Shown here in pieces: positions 46,640 through 56,275 of a stretch of DNA of 64,000 nucleotides (its first letter is position 1; the number at the start of each line of letters is the position of its first letter). A program made the position numbers and the translations under genes. The notes under the pieces are model-generated. The model worked only from the letters and a program-made list of their open reading frames with translations. It made no database searches and was not told the DNA's origin. This DNA comes from Mucilaginibacter sp. MD40 (GTDB taxonomy: Bacteria; Bacteroidota; Bacteroidia; Sphingobacteriales; Sphingobacteriaceae): assembly GCF_002288635.1 (NCBI RefSeq), contig NZ_NRSW01000001.1:1893671-1957670 (forward strand), in the 5' to 3' direction.

Positions 46640-48088
46640 ATGAAAAAATCATTATTATTCCTGGCGTTAAGCGCAGTGATCCTGGCATCATCGTGCTCTA
46701 AGAAAGATGCCGTAATTGACCCGCCGGTTACCCCGGGTACCGGCACCGACAAAAGTGTGGTGGAGGTATCTGGTGATATCAAAACCAACACTACCTGGAC
46801 AGCCGACAAGATCTATCTTTTAAAAGGTTTCGTTTACGTAACTGATGGCGCTGTGCTAACTATCCAGCCGGGTACTATCATTAAAGGCGACAAGGCTACT
46901 AAAGGTACATTAACTATTACCCGTGGTTCAAGGATCGAAGCTGTTGGTACTGTAGATAAGCCTATCGTATTCACATCTTCATTCGCTGCCGGAACACGTG
47001 CTCCAGGCGATTGGGGTGGTTTGATCTTGTTGGGCCGCGCACCTGTAAACTCTGGCGATAACGTAGCTATTGAAGGTGGTTTAGATGCCAAAGGCGATGC
47101 CGCTAAATACATCCAGTACGGGGGTAACGTAGCTAACGATAACTCAGGTACATTGAAATATGTGCGTGTAGAGTATGCCGGTATCCCTTTCTCACCTGAT
47201 AACGAAATTAACGGTATCACTTTTGGTGGCGTAGGTTCGGGTACTACTATTGATTATGTAGAAGTTTTCCGTTCTGGCGATGATGGTTTCGAATGGTTTG
47301 GTGGTACAGTAAACTGTAAACACTTACTGGCTATCGGCAGCATTGATGATGACTTTGATACCGATAACGGTTTCGCGGGTAAAATACAGTTTGGTATTGG
47401 CCAGCGTTACACTACCGTTGCTGACGTATCAGGATCAAATGGTTTCGAATCAGATAACGATAAGGACGGTTCTAACAAAACGCCTAAAACATCGGCTGTG
47501 TTCACTAACATGACCATGATTGGCCCATACGCTGCTGCAAATACTTCAAACGTAAATGCTAACCACCAGCATGCCGCTCAGATCCGTCGTAACTCATCTA
47601 TCAGCATATTCAACTCTGTATTCGCGGGTTATGCCGAAGGTGTTTATATTGATGATTCAAAAGTAGCTACAGCAGGTGCTACCTCTACCAATTATACAAG
47701 CGGTAGCCTGGTGATTAAAAACAACCTGTTTTATGGTAACAACAAAAAGGGTAATGAAGTTAAAGGCGACAACGCTACTCAAAAAGCCCTGTTTGAAGCT
47801 AAGCTAAGGTTAGATAACGTGTTTGAATCAAGCCTTTTCGCTGACGCGCTGATCTCAGATCCGTTCAAATACGCTGCTGAGTTTGCTAACCCTGGTACGC
47901 CAGTATTTACAGTTAAGAGCGGTTCTGCTGCTGCAACAGGCGCTTTGTTCACCGATGCCAAACTGAACGATTCTTTCTTTGAGCAGGTATCTTACCGTGG
48001 TGCTGTTGGTACTAATGACTGGACTGCCGGCTGGACTAACTTCAACGCTGGTTCAATGCCGTACACTACTCCGGGTGCTGTAAAATAA
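46640..48088 (+). CDS. secreted lipoprotein with repetitive beta-solenoid-like sequence
   Basis: 482 residues with a lipoprotein signal (ILASSC, Cys 19), so anchored in a membrane or exported. From about residue 40 the sequence shows repeated short strands (AVLTIQPGTIIKGDKA, GTLTITRGSRIEAVGT, KPIVFTSS) that suggest a right-handed beta-helix. I do not recognise a named function; relatives often sit behind TonB receptors. Codon choice is strikingly regular (GCT, GGT, ACT, GTA, with CGT for Arg), which hints at high expression. Shared promoter repeats tie it to the receptor. Confidence 0.8.
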   Translation: MKKSLLFLALSAVILASSCSKKDAVIDPPVTPGTGTDKSVVEVSGDIKTNTTWTADKIYLLKGFVYVTDGAVLTIQPGTIIKGDKATKGTLTITRGSRIEAVGTVDKPIVFTSSFAAGTRAPGDWGGLILLGRAPVNSGDNVAIEGGLDAKGDAAKYIQYGGNVANDNSGTLKYVRVEYAGIPFSPDNEINGITFGGVGSGTTIDYVEVFRSGDDGFEWFGGTVNCKHLLAIGSIDDDFDTDNGFAGKIQFGIGQRYTTVADVSGSNGFESDNDKDGSNKTPKTSAVFTNMTMIGPYAAANTSNVNANHQHAAQIRRNSSISIFNSVFAGYAEGVYIDDSKVATAGATSTNYTSGSLVIKNNLFYGNNKKGNEVKGDNATQKALFEAKLRLDNVFESSLFADALISDPFKYAAEFANPGTPVFTVKSGSAAATGALFTDAKLNDSFFEQVSYRGAVGTNDWTAGWTNFNAGSMPYTTPGAVK

Positions 48089-48111
48089 TCAATACACAAA
48101 TATTAATATAA

Positions 48112-48150
48112 ACAAGATCGCCCCTGCATTTGCAGGGGCGATCTTGTTTT
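48112..48150 (+). terminator. bidirectional terminator between lipoprotein and DoxX-like genes
   Basis: Perfect 17-base arms around a TT loop (core GATCGCCCCTGCA / TGCAGGGGCGATC) followed by a TTTT tail on the plus strand. The converging gene ends 11 bases beyond. Confidence 0.85.
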
Positions 48151-48160
48151 AAAGAGTTTT

Positions 48161-49453
48161 CTATCGGTTATAAGGATATTCGTTTATCCAGTTAAAGCCC
48201 CTGTTGATCAGCCTGAATTTTTTAAGGTCTACCTTTTTAAGCCATATCTCAAGAGAATCGGAGCGTTTTACCCCTTTAAGCAATAGCTCATCTTTTTTAG
48301 GCATGCTGTAGGTATATGTGCCTTTGTTTAAGCTATCTGTATAGGGAAACATTACAACCGTGTGTTTAACGGTATCTAATTTCCAGTTGTAATATCTGGT
48401 ACTATCATCCATAAATATTACTCTCGCAGTGCTATTATAGGGTAGTATGAGTTTATTCCAACGCATGGTATCGGTAGTAAGCGGCGGTACGGTATCATGG
48501 TTACGTATAAAACTTTTAACCTGGTAAATACCCCATAGAGGTGGTTTAGGCGCATGATCGCCATACTGGCTCATGGCTTGGATATCGCTTACTAAATTAC
48601 CGGCAAGCACATATACGATGAGCAGATATTTTACTACAGTGGTAGTGATATTAGCCCATCGTTTCTTGAAAGTATGCGGCGTAAGGTTGGCCGGAGCCGC
48701 GGGCTTGTTAAGGATAAAGAAATTGATGAGCCTCGCGGCATCTTTAGATAGCAGGAACAGGCACATTACTGTTAACATGGTAGACAGCAGCTTCACAGGT
48801 ACATCAAAGGCATAGTTAATGGCCATAATGTTGCCGGCCACAACCAACCCAAGCAGGGCCCCGAGTGTTGAGGTGCGCCTGAAAAACAGCAGCAAACCAC
48901 ATGTAACCTCGCCAAGCCCGGTGAAAAGATTAAAGCCGTAGGAGTAGCCCATATACGTCCACGCCAAACCCATTGGTGATGCGTCGCCGATGGGTTCCAG
49001 CAAACGGTTAAGATCAGGCGAGGGGAATTGCAGCTTGATCACCTTCACAAACCCATAAGTAAGCATGGTGATGGCCACGTAGTAACGTACCACTACCGTA
49101 AGCCAGTAAAATAGCTTGTTATAATTGCGGGTTTTGCGGTCAGCCAGGCTCCAGATAATGGCACATACTACTGCGAGCACAAAAATGAGCAGCATGATCA
49201 CATAGTCATAAGTGGTATCGCCGCTGCCGTTAGTAAACGTAGTGATGGGTTTTGCCAGATGCAGCACATGGCTGCCAAGCCAAACTACAAGGCTGTGGAA
49301 CGGTTCAATGTACTTTTCATATAAAACGTCAACATAGGGTAGTACGCCGTTGGGATTAAAGAAAATGTATAAAAGGAAGAACACGAGGAAAAAGCGCAAA
49401 GCGATTTTACGGGCTGCCGACCAGTGAACCGGCTCATCGTCAATAGTTTTCAT
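48161..49453 (-). CDS. DoxX-like membrane protein
   Basis: 430 residues. About seven to eight hydrophobic segments fill residues 20-285 (for example LRFFLVFFLLYIFF and YYVAITMLTYGFVKVIKL), including the DoxX-type pattern GFNLFTGLGEVTCGLLLFFRRTSTLGALLG. A C-terminal soluble part of about 140 residues is unassigned (WGIYQVKSF, MRWNKLILPYN, DSTRYYNWKLD). DoxX relatives are inner-membrane proteins of varied or unknown role. It is monocistronic, divergent from the small hypothetical gene. Confidence 0.75.
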   Translation of the reverse strand: MKTIDDEPVHWSAARKIALRFFLVFFLLYIFFNPNGVLPYVDVLYEKYIEPFHSLVVWLGSHVLHLAKPITTFTNGSGDTTYDYVIMLLIFVLAVVCAIIWSLADRKTRNYNKLFYWLTVVVRYYVAITMLTYGFVKVIKLQFPSPDLNRLLEPIGDASPMGLAWTYMGYSYGFNLFTGLGEVTCGLLLFFRRTSTLGALLGLVVAGNIMAINYAFDVPVKLLSTMLTVMCLFLLSKDAARLINFFILNKPAAPANLTPHTFKKRWANITTTVVKYLLIVYVLAGNLVSDIQAMSQYGDHAPKPPLWGIYQVKSFIRNHDTVPPLTTDTMRWNKLILPYNSTARVIFMDDSTRYYNWKLDTVKHTVVMFPYTDSLNKGTYTYSMPKKDELLLKGVKRSDSLEIWLKKVDLKKFRLINRGFNWINEYPYNR

Positions 49454-49548
49454 GCGGTATGGGTTAAGTTTATCCTAAAATAGCATTTATCTTTTAAAGA
49501 CAAATTAATTGGTATTGCATTTGTTCTGTTGCTATAAAGTGAGGAGAG

Positions 49549-49899
49549 ATGACACCAATTTACTTTAGTATTGGAGACGGTAAGAGTATTAAAATAATAC
49601 CTAATATACAGGCAAAGGCCAATGGGCACCCGGTTATTACTTATACCTACAATATTTATATGGCGAGCGAACACGAAGATGACGAGCTGGAGAAACGCCA
49701 GGAAGCTGAACTTTTGTTAGACAAAAAGCTCGACCCCAATTACCTGGGCTTTATTACTTTTGAAGACCCCGGCAAGATGTTTAGCTATACTCCTGATGGT
49801 AAGGATAAGCTAACCGCGACAGAAATAGAGGAGATCATTGAGAATATCAGTCATTTTCGCGACCATCCGGGTATGTGGGACTTAGGAGATCAGCAATGA
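49549..49899 (+). CDS. hypothetical protein of about 116 residues
   Basis: Not recognised. It is acidic and soluble, with an EDDELEKRQEAELLL helix near residues 42-56 and a second helix (ATEIEEIIENISHF), and no signal peptide. A purine-rich GAGGAGAG directly before the ATG is close for a ribosome site. The last base pairs overlap the SGNH hydrolase start (ATGA), so both are coupled. Confidence 0.7.
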   Translation: MTPIYFSIGDGKSIKIIPNIQAKANGHPVITYTYNIYMASEHEDDELEKRQEAELLLDKKLDPNYLGFITFEDPGKMFSYTPDGKDKLTATEIEEIIENISHFRDHPGMWDLGDQQ

Positions 49900-50450
49900 A
49901 ACACATCCTCTTTTTTGGCGATAGCCTTACCGCCGGTTATGGTCTTGCAAATCCTGCTAAAGAGTCATTTCCTGCTTTGCTGGATAATAAAATGCGGCTT
50001 GCAGGTTTTGAATACGAAATAAGCAATGCCGGTGTAAGCGGCGATACCACCGCAGGCGGCCTCGGCCGGCTTAATTATTGGCTAAGTAAACCGGTTAATA
50101 TATTTGTGCTGGAACTGGGCATAAACGATCTGAGGCACGGTATACCGGCAACACAGATAGCACATAACCTACAATTGATCATTAACCAGGTACGTGACCG
50201 TTACCCTGCAGTAAGGTTATTGCTTTTGGGTATGCAAATACCATTTGCTGCAAGCGGAGGTGCGGTAGCTGCCTTTAACGCCATTTACAAGAACATAGCC
50301 GACGCCAATCATATACCGTTGGTGCCATTTATCTTAAAAGGCGTTGCCGGGCAACGGCACCTTAATCTCCAGGACAGGTTTCACCCATCTGCCGAAGGTT
50401 ATAAAATAGTTGCAGAAAACGTTTGGCCGGCCTTAAGCGCCTTGCTTTAA
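49896..50450 (+). CDS. SGNH/GDSL hydrolase (TesA-like arylesterase/lysophospholipase)
   Basis: 184 residues from the ATG at 49896, chosen because an AGGAG ribosome site lies 7 bases upstream and the family begins there (MKHILFFGDSLTAGYG). The SGNH blocks are visible: GDSLTAGYG (Ser), the block II Gly in VSGDTTAGGL, GIND (Asn) and DRFHPSAEGY (Asp/His). No signal peptide is seen, unlike periplasmic TesA. It hydrolyses esters or thioesters; the natural substrate is unknown. It overlaps the preceding hypothetical gene by 4 bases. Confidence 0.9.
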   Translation: MKHILFFGDSLTAGYGLANPAKESFPALLDNKMRLAGFEYEISNAGVSGDTTAGGLGRLNYWLSKPVNIFVLELGINDLRHGIPATQIAHNLQLIINQVRDRYPAVRLLLLGMQIPFAASGGAVAAFNAIYKNIADANHIPLVPFILKGVAGQRHLNLQDRFHPSAEGYKIVAENVWPALSALL

Positions 50451-50492
50451 TAATGCGTAAATGTTTATCTTACGTTCGCTAATGTAAACCGT

Positions 50493-52208
50493 ATGGCGAA
50501 CGTAAATCTGAACAATTATAAAGACAATACTTTTGATGCTATTGTAATAGGCTCGGGCATAAGTGGTGGCTGGGCCGCCAAAGAATTATGCGAACAGGGC
50601 CTTAAAACGCTTGTTTTGGAGCGCGGTAAAGACGTAGTTCATCTGAAGGATTATCCTACAGCTACCAAAAACCCATGGGATTTTCCGCACCGTACCCATT
50701 TGCCTTTAGCGGTTAAACAGGAAAACCCGGTAGTTGACCGTTGCTATGCCTATAGTGAGGCCACCGAGCATTTCTTTGTAAAAGACAAAGAGCACCCTTA
50801 CGTGCAGGATAAACCCTTTGACTGGATACGTGGCTACCAGGTGGGTGGCAAATCATTACTGTGGGCCCGGCAAACGCAGCGCTGGAGCAAATTTGATTTT
50901 GAAGGCCCCGCCCGGGATGGCTTCGCGGTTGATTGGCCGATAAGATACGAGGACCTGGCGCCTTGGTACAGCCATGTAGAGCGGTTCGCGGGCATTAGCG
51001 GTAACCACGATGGCTTAGAAACCCTCCCCGATGGTGAGTTTTTACCCGCATGGACCATGAACGTGGTGGAGAAAGAGATACAGAAACGCATTATGGCCAA
51101 CTATAAAGACCGTAACGTCATCATTGGCCGCTGCGCACATCTTACACAACCAAAAGAGATACACCTGCAACAGGGCCGGGGGCAATGCCAGGCCCGTAGC
51201 CTTTGCGAACGTGGTTGCCCGTTCGGTGGGTATTTTAGTTCCAATTCATCAACCATTCCATGGGCGGCTAAAACCGGCAACTTAACTTTGAGGCCCGATT
51301 CTGTTGTGCATTCTATTATTTATGATGAGCAAAAGCAAAAGGCAGTTGGTGTAAGGGTTATAAATGCGCACAGCGGCAAGGCCATAGAATATTTTGCGCG
51401 CATTATCTTTGTTAACGGCGCAACGCTGAACAGTAATCTCATTCTGCTTAACTCTACTTCAAACCGTTTCCCTAATGGCTTGGGTAACGATAATGGCCTG
51501 TTGGGAAAATACATTGCCTTCCATAATTACCGCGGCTCACTAACTGCCGCTTTTGATGGGCCGATGGATAGCTACTATTATGGCCGGAGGCCGACCGCGG
51601 TGATGATGCCCAACTTCAGGAACGTTCACAAGCAGGAAACAGACTTTTTACGCGGATACATGGTGTTTTATACCGCTACCCGTGCCGGATGGGGCCACCA
51701 AACAGATGGTGCGCAGATAGGGGCAGATTTTAAGCAAAATATCGGCGAAGCCGGGCCTTGGGGTATTTATATGATGATGCAGGGCGAAACCATCCCTAAG
51801 GCCAGCAACTTTGTGCAACTAAGCAAAAATTTGAAGGATAAATGGGGCGTGCCGCAATTGCAGATCTCTGTTGATTATGATGATAACGACATTAAATCGC
51901 TCAAAGACTTTTTACAACAAGGCGCTGAGATGTTAGACAAGGCCGGATGCACGAACATTGCTACTAACGATAGTAAACAAGCCCCCGGACTGGACATACA
52001 CGAAGTGGGAGGTGTGCGTATGGGCCACGATCCCAAAACATCTATGCTCAATAAGTGGAACCAACTGCACGCCTGCAAGAATGTATTTGTGACCGATGGC
52101 GCCTGCATGACATCCACCGGCACACAAAACCCGTCGTTAACGTTTATGGCACTTACCGCGCGCGCGGCTAATTATGCTGTTGATGCTTTAAAGAAAGGAG
52201 AGGTTTAA
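50493..52208 (+). CDS. GMC-family oxidoreductase
   Basis: 571 residues. An FAD-binding Rossmann motif GSGISGGWAAKELCEQG at about residues 17-33; active-site His in EVGGVRMGHD; C-terminal GTQNPSLTFMALTARAANYA. It should oxidise an alcohol or sugar. The C-x-x-x-C region CERGCPFGGYFSSN near residue 235 is typical of the Bacteroidota group that usually pairs with a gluconate dehydrogenase small subunit; that partner is not next to it here. It follows the SGNH hydrolase by 42 bases. Confidence 0.9.
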   Translation: MANVNLNNYKDNTFDAIVIGSGISGGWAAKELCEQGLKTLVLERGKDVVHLKDYPTATKNPWDFPHRTHLPLAVKQENPVVDRCYAYSEATEHFFVKDKEHPYVQDKPFDWIRGYQVGGKSLLWARQTQRWSKFDFEGPARDGFAVDWPIRYEDLAPWYSHVERFAGISGNHDGLETLPDGEFLPAWTMNVVEKEIQKRIMANYKDRNVIIGRCAHLTQPKEIHLQQGRGQCQARSLCERGCPFGGYFSSNSSTIPWAAKTGNLTLRPDSVVHSIIYDEQKQKAVGVRVINAHSGKAIEYFARIIFVNGATLNSNLILLNSTSNRFPNGLGNDNGLLGKYIAFHNYRGSLTAAFDGPMDSYYYGRRPTAVMMPNFRNVHKQETDFLRGYMVFYTATRAGWGHQTDGAQIGADFKQNIGEAGPWGIYMMMQGETIPKASNFVQLSKNLKDKWGVPQLQISVDYDDNDIKSLKDFLQQGAEMLDKAGCTNIATNDSKQAPGLDIHEVGGVRMGHDPKTSMLNKWNQLHACKNVFVTDGACMTSTGTQNPSLTFMALTARAANYAVDALKKGEV

Positions 52209-53543
52209 TTATTTCCAATCATTTATTGCCTCACCAAGGTCATATACGGGCACATTTTTAATAACCGCGTTAACAATGCCTACCGCCGCTGCCGAACGGT
52301 AACCGGCCGCGCAATGTACCACTATAGGTTTCTCAGTGGGTATTTCACTAACGCGCTCGCGCAATTCAGGCAAAGGGATAGTTAGCGCATCTGAAAACAG
52401 CTTGCCGGCATTAATCTCTGCCCAGTTACGTACATCAACAATAGTATAGCCATCGGGATTGGATTTGAAGTTTTCCAAGCTAATTAAGGCCGACTGTTCT
52501 GTTGCTGTGGCAGGCGTTAATACAGCCGCTTTTATATGGCGCTCGTAGCCAATTTTAGCCGCTTTGGCAATAACCGTATCCAAAGCGTCATCATCGGTAC
52601 CTATTAAATAAAATTGCTCATCAGGGCCTACAATTGAGCCCAGCCAGGTTTCAAATTTTTCACCATCCTGCAGATTGTATGAGCCAGGTACATGTCCGCC
52701 CCGGTAATCTTCCCGTTTGCGGGTATCTATAATGGGTAATCCTTTTTCAAAAGTAATATCTCCGGCAGGCCTGTCAACCGCAGCTATGGTTTCCGCAAAG
52801 GCAGGTGCGCCGTTTTTGTTCAGTTCCACATTGTAGCCAAAATATTTGGGCATAAAAGGCTGGTCGGCAGTGAGGGTTTTCACAAATGCCAGTTCATCCA
52901 TTAATTGCAGCGCGTAGTTCTCGCGTAGTTCCTTGCCAATGGTAGTTTGCAGGTCGGGGCTCATGCTTTTACCACAAAGTGAGCCGGGGCCATGTGCAGG
53001 GTATACGGTTACTTCGGCAGGCAGGGTCATCAGTTTTTCGCGGGTAGAGTGGTACATGGCTTTGGCCAGTTCTTCCTTCTTCGCGGTAATGTTACCAACG
53101 TTTTCGCGCAGGTCGGGCCTGCCAACATCTCCTGCAAAAAGCGTATCACCGGTAAATATGGCGCAATCTTTTCCGCTTTCGTCCTCAACCAAAATACAAA
53201 TAGAATCAGGCGAGTGGCCGGGCGTGTTAAGGGCTTTGAGCTTTATGTCTTCCAGTTTTATTTCGTCGCCTTCATCAAAGGTTTCGTGAGGGTAGGCTGC
53301 GCCTGCCAGTTTGCTCACGTAAATGGTGGCGCCGGTAGTTTGGTGCAGCTCAAGGTGCGCGCTTACAAAATCAGCATGCGGGTGTGTTTCTATAACGCCT
53401 AAGATATTTGCCTCATGCAACGTAGCGAAGTCATAATATGGCTGCGGGTTACGTGCAGGATCAATTACTATCATTTTTCCACTGCGCACAATAGCATAAG
53501 AGGCATGTGCCAGCCCTTTGTCGTAAAACTGGTGTATGATCAT
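52209..53543 (-). CDS. metallo-beta-lactamase fold hydrolase with two rhodanese domains
   Basis: 444 residues. Metal motif HPHADF (HxHxD) with a further His in SAH near residues 55-65, then the beta-lactamase fold to about 250 (FTGDTLFAGDVGR; YPAHGPG). A first rhodanese domain (about 255-345) lacks a Cys; the second (about 355-444) carries it in VVHCAAGYRS. The layout resembles persulfide dioxygenase/rhodanese fusions used in sulfide detoxification, so a sulfur role is likely. It converges with the GMC gene with no gap. Confidence 0.88.
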   Translation of the reverse strand: MIIHQFYDKGLAHASYAIVRSGKMIVIDPARNPQPYYDFATLHEANILGVIETHPHADFVSAHLELHQTTGATIYVSKLAGAAYPHETFDEGDEIKLEDIKLKALNTPGHSPDSICILVEDESGKDCAIFTGDTLFAGDVGRPDLRENVGNITAKKEELAKAMYHSTREKLMTLPAEVTVYPAHGPGSLCGKSMSPDLQTTIGKELRENYALQLMDELAFVKTLTADQPFMPKYFGYNVELNKNGAPAFAETIAAVDRPAGDITFEKGLPIIDTRKREDYRGGHVPGSYNLQDGEKFETWLGSIVGPDEQFYLIGTDDDALDTVIAKAAKIGYERHIKAAVLTPATATEQSALISLENFKSNPDGYTIVDVRNWAEINAGKLFSDALTIPLPELRERVSEIPTEKPIVVHCAAGYRSAAAVGIVNAVIKNVPVYDLGEAINDWK

Positions 53544-53559
53544 AATGAAGTCAGTGCAG

Positions 53560-53567
53560 CAAAGATA
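53560..53567 (-). promoter_or_regulatory. -7 element of the metallo-beta-lactamase/rhodanese gene
   Basis: TATCTTTG followed by C on the minus strand, perfect TAnnTTTG match, 16 bases upstream of the ATG at 53543. Confidence 0.5.
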
Positions 53568-53658
53568 GGATTTTGCGTGTTACACAGCAGGATGGAAATG
53601 TCGACGGGTGGTAAGATTATTGTAATGAAAAATTTAATTTAGCGAAAATATTTTACCT

Positions 53659-54135
53659 ATGGCGAACGTACCATTTGTGAGAGGAAAAATTGTATGGTGG
53701 TATACCATACCGCAAATATTACTCATCTTTTTACTGATATGGGGTTTCTCGCAATTCGCGGAAGAAGGCATGGATGTTTTATATGCCTTTATTGCCTATT
53801 GGGCTATTTTGTACCTGTTAAGATGGCTCATTGCAACAGATCATCGCAAAGGTATTGCGGCCCTTAAAAAGAACCATTATGAGCAGGCACTTGCTTACTT
53901 TAAAAAGAGTGTAAGCTACTTTGAACGCAATGCCTGGATAGATAAATACCGTTTTATCACGCTTTTCAGTTCGTCAAGAATGGGTTATCGGGAGATGGGG
54001 CTTTGTAACGAGGCTTTCACCCTTAGCCAAATGGGCCGGGGTGCAGAGGCAAAAGAACTATACAAGAAGATCTTATCAGAATACCCGGATAATGGTATTG
54101 CTATAGCGGCTTTAAAAATGATGGAAGCCATTTAA
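53659..54135 (+). CDS. small membrane-anchored TPR-like protein
   Basis: 158 residues with two hydrophobic segments (about 15-34 and 42-60), then helical repeats with TPR character (YEQALAYFKKSVSYFERN; EAFTLSQMGRGAEAKELYKKIL). It probably sits in the inner membrane with its repeats in the cytoplasm, as a protein-interaction module. No named function. It is monocistronic. Confidence 0.75.
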   Translation: MANVPFVRGKIVWWYTIPQILLIFLLIWGFSQFAEEGMDVLYAFIAYWAILYLLRWLIATDHRKGIAALKKNHYEQALAYFKKSVSYFERNAWIDKYRFITLFSSSRMGYREMGLCNEAFTLSQMGRGAEAKELYKKILSEYPDNGIAIAALKMMEAI

Positions 54136-54170
54136 AAAAGCGAAGCCCGGCGTTAAATGCCGGGCTTCGC
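54131..54170 (-). terminator. terminator after the M13 peptidase gene
   Basis: Stem GCGAAGCCCGGC / GCCGGGCTTCGC with a 7-base loop; on the minus strand it is followed by CTTTTTT, which fits the M13 gene. It overlaps the end of the small TPR gene. Confidence 0.75.
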
Positions 54171-54173
54171 AAC

Positions 54174-54201
54174 TAATCTCTGATCACCAATCACTGCTCA
54201 C
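54174..54201. repeat. seven-base tandem repeat of the YRATCAC type
   Basis: Four consecutive units TAATCTC, TGATCAC, CAATCAC, TGCTCAC between the terminator and the M13 stop. The unit differs from the other heptad arrays but has the same length. Confidence 0.6.
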
Positions 54202-54205
54202 TATA

Positions 54206-56275
54206 TTACCACACCTTTATCCTATCCTCAGGTTTTTTATACATTTTATCACCGGGTTTAACGTCAAAAGCGGTATACCAGGCATCCATATTGGTAATTG
54301 GCGCGTTGGTACGGAATTGCTCTGGCGAATGCGGGTCTGTCAGGATGCGTTGCGCGGCAGCCTCCGGCCTTTGCGAGCCTCTCCAAACCTGTGCCCATGA
54401 CAGGAAGAAACGCTGATCAGGCGTAAAGCCATCAATCTTAGTGTTTGATTTACCTTGTTTGGTTTTCTTAAACGCTTCGTAAGCAATATTTAAACCGCCC
54501 AAGTCGGCAAGGTTTTCGCCAAGGGTAAGTTTACCGTTTACATGCATGGTATCTAACACGGTAAAGGCATTGTATTGGTTCTCAACCTGTGTGGCACGCA
54601 CTTTAAATTTATCGGCATCTTCTTTGGTCCACCAGTCGCGCAGTGTGCCGTCAGAATCATACTGGCGGCCCTGGTCGTCAAAACCGTGGGTCATTTCGTG
54701 GCCGATAACGGCACCAATACCACCGTAGTTTACCGCATCATCCGCCTTAAAATCAAAGAACGGAAACTGCAATATACCGGCAGGGAAGGCGATCTCGTTT
54801 GTAGTTGGATTGTAATACGCGTTAACGGTTGGCGGCGTCATGCCCCAGCGGGTCTTATCAACCGGTTTACCCAGGCGGGTAACATTAAAGTTATAGCGCC
54901 AGATAGACAGGCGTTTAAGATTGCCGGCATAATCGTTACGGTCGATCACTACGCCATCATAAGCTTCCCATTTATCCGGGTAGCCTATTTTAACGGTGAA
55001 GGCGTTGAGTTTGCGCAACGCTTTTTCTTTAGTAGCATCGCTCATCCATTCTAAACGCTTAATGCGGTCGCCAAGGGTAACCTTCAGATTATTTACCAGG
55101 CCAATCATGTATTGTTTGGCAGCGGGGGTAAAGTATTTTTCTACATAAAGCTGGCCAAGCAATTCGCCCAGGCTGCCATCCACCAGGCCACTCATGCGTT
55201 CGTTACGCGGGGTTTGTACTTTTTGGCCGCTTAACGCGCTGCTGTAAACAAAGCTGGCATTAACAAAAGGAGAGCTTAGTGATGACGCCGCACCTTTTAG
55301 CACGTTCCATTTTAAATAGGTTTTCCAATCCTCAACAGATATGGCCGTTAACATGGCATCAATATCTTTAAAGAAAGCAGGCTGGCCCACCAGGATGGTG
55401 TCCTGGCCGTTTACCTTCATCATAGGTAATAACTTTACCCAGTTAAGATGAGGGGTGGTTTTGCTGAAATCGGCCACCGAAAATTTGTTGTAGGTAACAT
55501 TAGGGTCGCGCATAGCTACACGGCTCATTTGAGCCGAAGCCAGTTTCTTCTCTATATCATAAACGGTATTAGCGTTTTTTGCGGCCGCATCATTAGGAGT
55601 GCCGGTTAGTTCAAACAGCGTAGTGATATAGGTTTTAAGGGCGTCCTGTATCTTTTTAGAACGAGCATCATCTTTCAAATAATTATCCCTGTCGGGCAGG
55701 CTGGTGCCGCCCTGGCGTAATTGCGTAATGTAATTATCTACATGCTTAGAGTCCTGGCCTACACCAAAACCAAACAGCGGGCTGCCTATGCCATTCATAC
55801 GCTCATATACCAGCTCATTGATAACGCCATTGAGGTCGCTGATTTTATCAATTCTTTGCAGGTCAGGTTTGATAGGCGAGTAACCTTTTTTCTCGATAGC
55901 CAGGCTATCCATCCCGCTGGCATAAAGGTCGCCAACACGTTGCTTTAAGCTGCCTTTAGGCGAGTTAGGGTTTTTGCTTACCTCGTCGAGGAGCGAAAGT
56001 AGGCGGTCGGTGTTTTCTTGCCTTAGGATGTTGAAACTTCCCCAGCGGGTTTCTTTTGCTGGTATGGCGTTCTGTTTTATCCATCCGCCGTTGGCGTATT
56101 CAAAAAAATCGTCCCCGGGTTTTACCGATAGGTCCATGTTGGCCGGATCGATAAATTTTTTAGGAGGGTTAGCGGTTGTTCGCCCTTTTACAGGCTTATC
56201 TCCATTGGCGGCATAAACCGTCGCGGTAAGGCATAAACTGCCTGCGAGCATCAGATGCGTGAACTTTAACTTCAT
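54206..56275 (-). CDS. M13-family (neprilysin-type) metallopeptidase
   Basis: 689 residues with a signal peptide ending near YAANG (residue 25), so exported. The zinc site HEMTH (GHEMTHGFDD), third ligand Glu in GENLADLGG and the C-terminal RTNAPITNMDAW stretch are all canonical. M13 enzymes cleave oligopeptides. Full length for the family. It is a single unit between a terminator and a repeat region. Confidence 0.95.
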   Translation of the reverse strand: MKLKFTHLMLAGSLCLTATVYAANGDKPVKGRTTANPPKKFIDPANMDLSVKPGDDFFEYANGGWIKQNAIPAKETRWGSFNILRQENTDRLLSLLDEVSKNPNSPKGSLKQRVGDLYASGMDSLAIEKKGYSPIKPDLQRIDKISDLNGVINELVYERMNGIGSPLFGFGVGQDSKHVDNYITQLRQGGTSLPDRDNYLKDDARSKKIQDALKTYITTLFELTGTPNDAAAKNANTVYDIEKKLASAQMSRVAMRDPNVTYNKFSVADFSKTTPHLNWVKLLPMMKVNGQDTILVGQPAFFKDIDAMLTAISVEDWKTYLKWNVLKGAASSLSSPFVNASFVYSSALSGQKVQTPRNERMSGLVDGSLGELLGQLYVEKYFTPAAKQYMIGLVNNLKVTLGDRIKRLEWMSDATKEKALRKLNAFTVKIGYPDKWEAYDGVVIDRNDYAGNLKRLSIWRYNFNVTRLGKPVDKTRWGMTPPTVNAYYNPTTNEIAFPAGILQFPFFDFKADDAVNYGGIGAVIGHEMTHGFDDQGRQYDSDGTLRDWWTKEDADKFKVRATQVENQYNAFTVLDTMHVNGKLTLGENLADLGGLNIAYEAFKKTKQGKSNTKIDGFTPDQRFFLSWAQVWRGSQRPEAAAQRILTDPHSPEQFRTNAPITNMDAWYTAFDVKPGDKMYKKPEDRIKVW

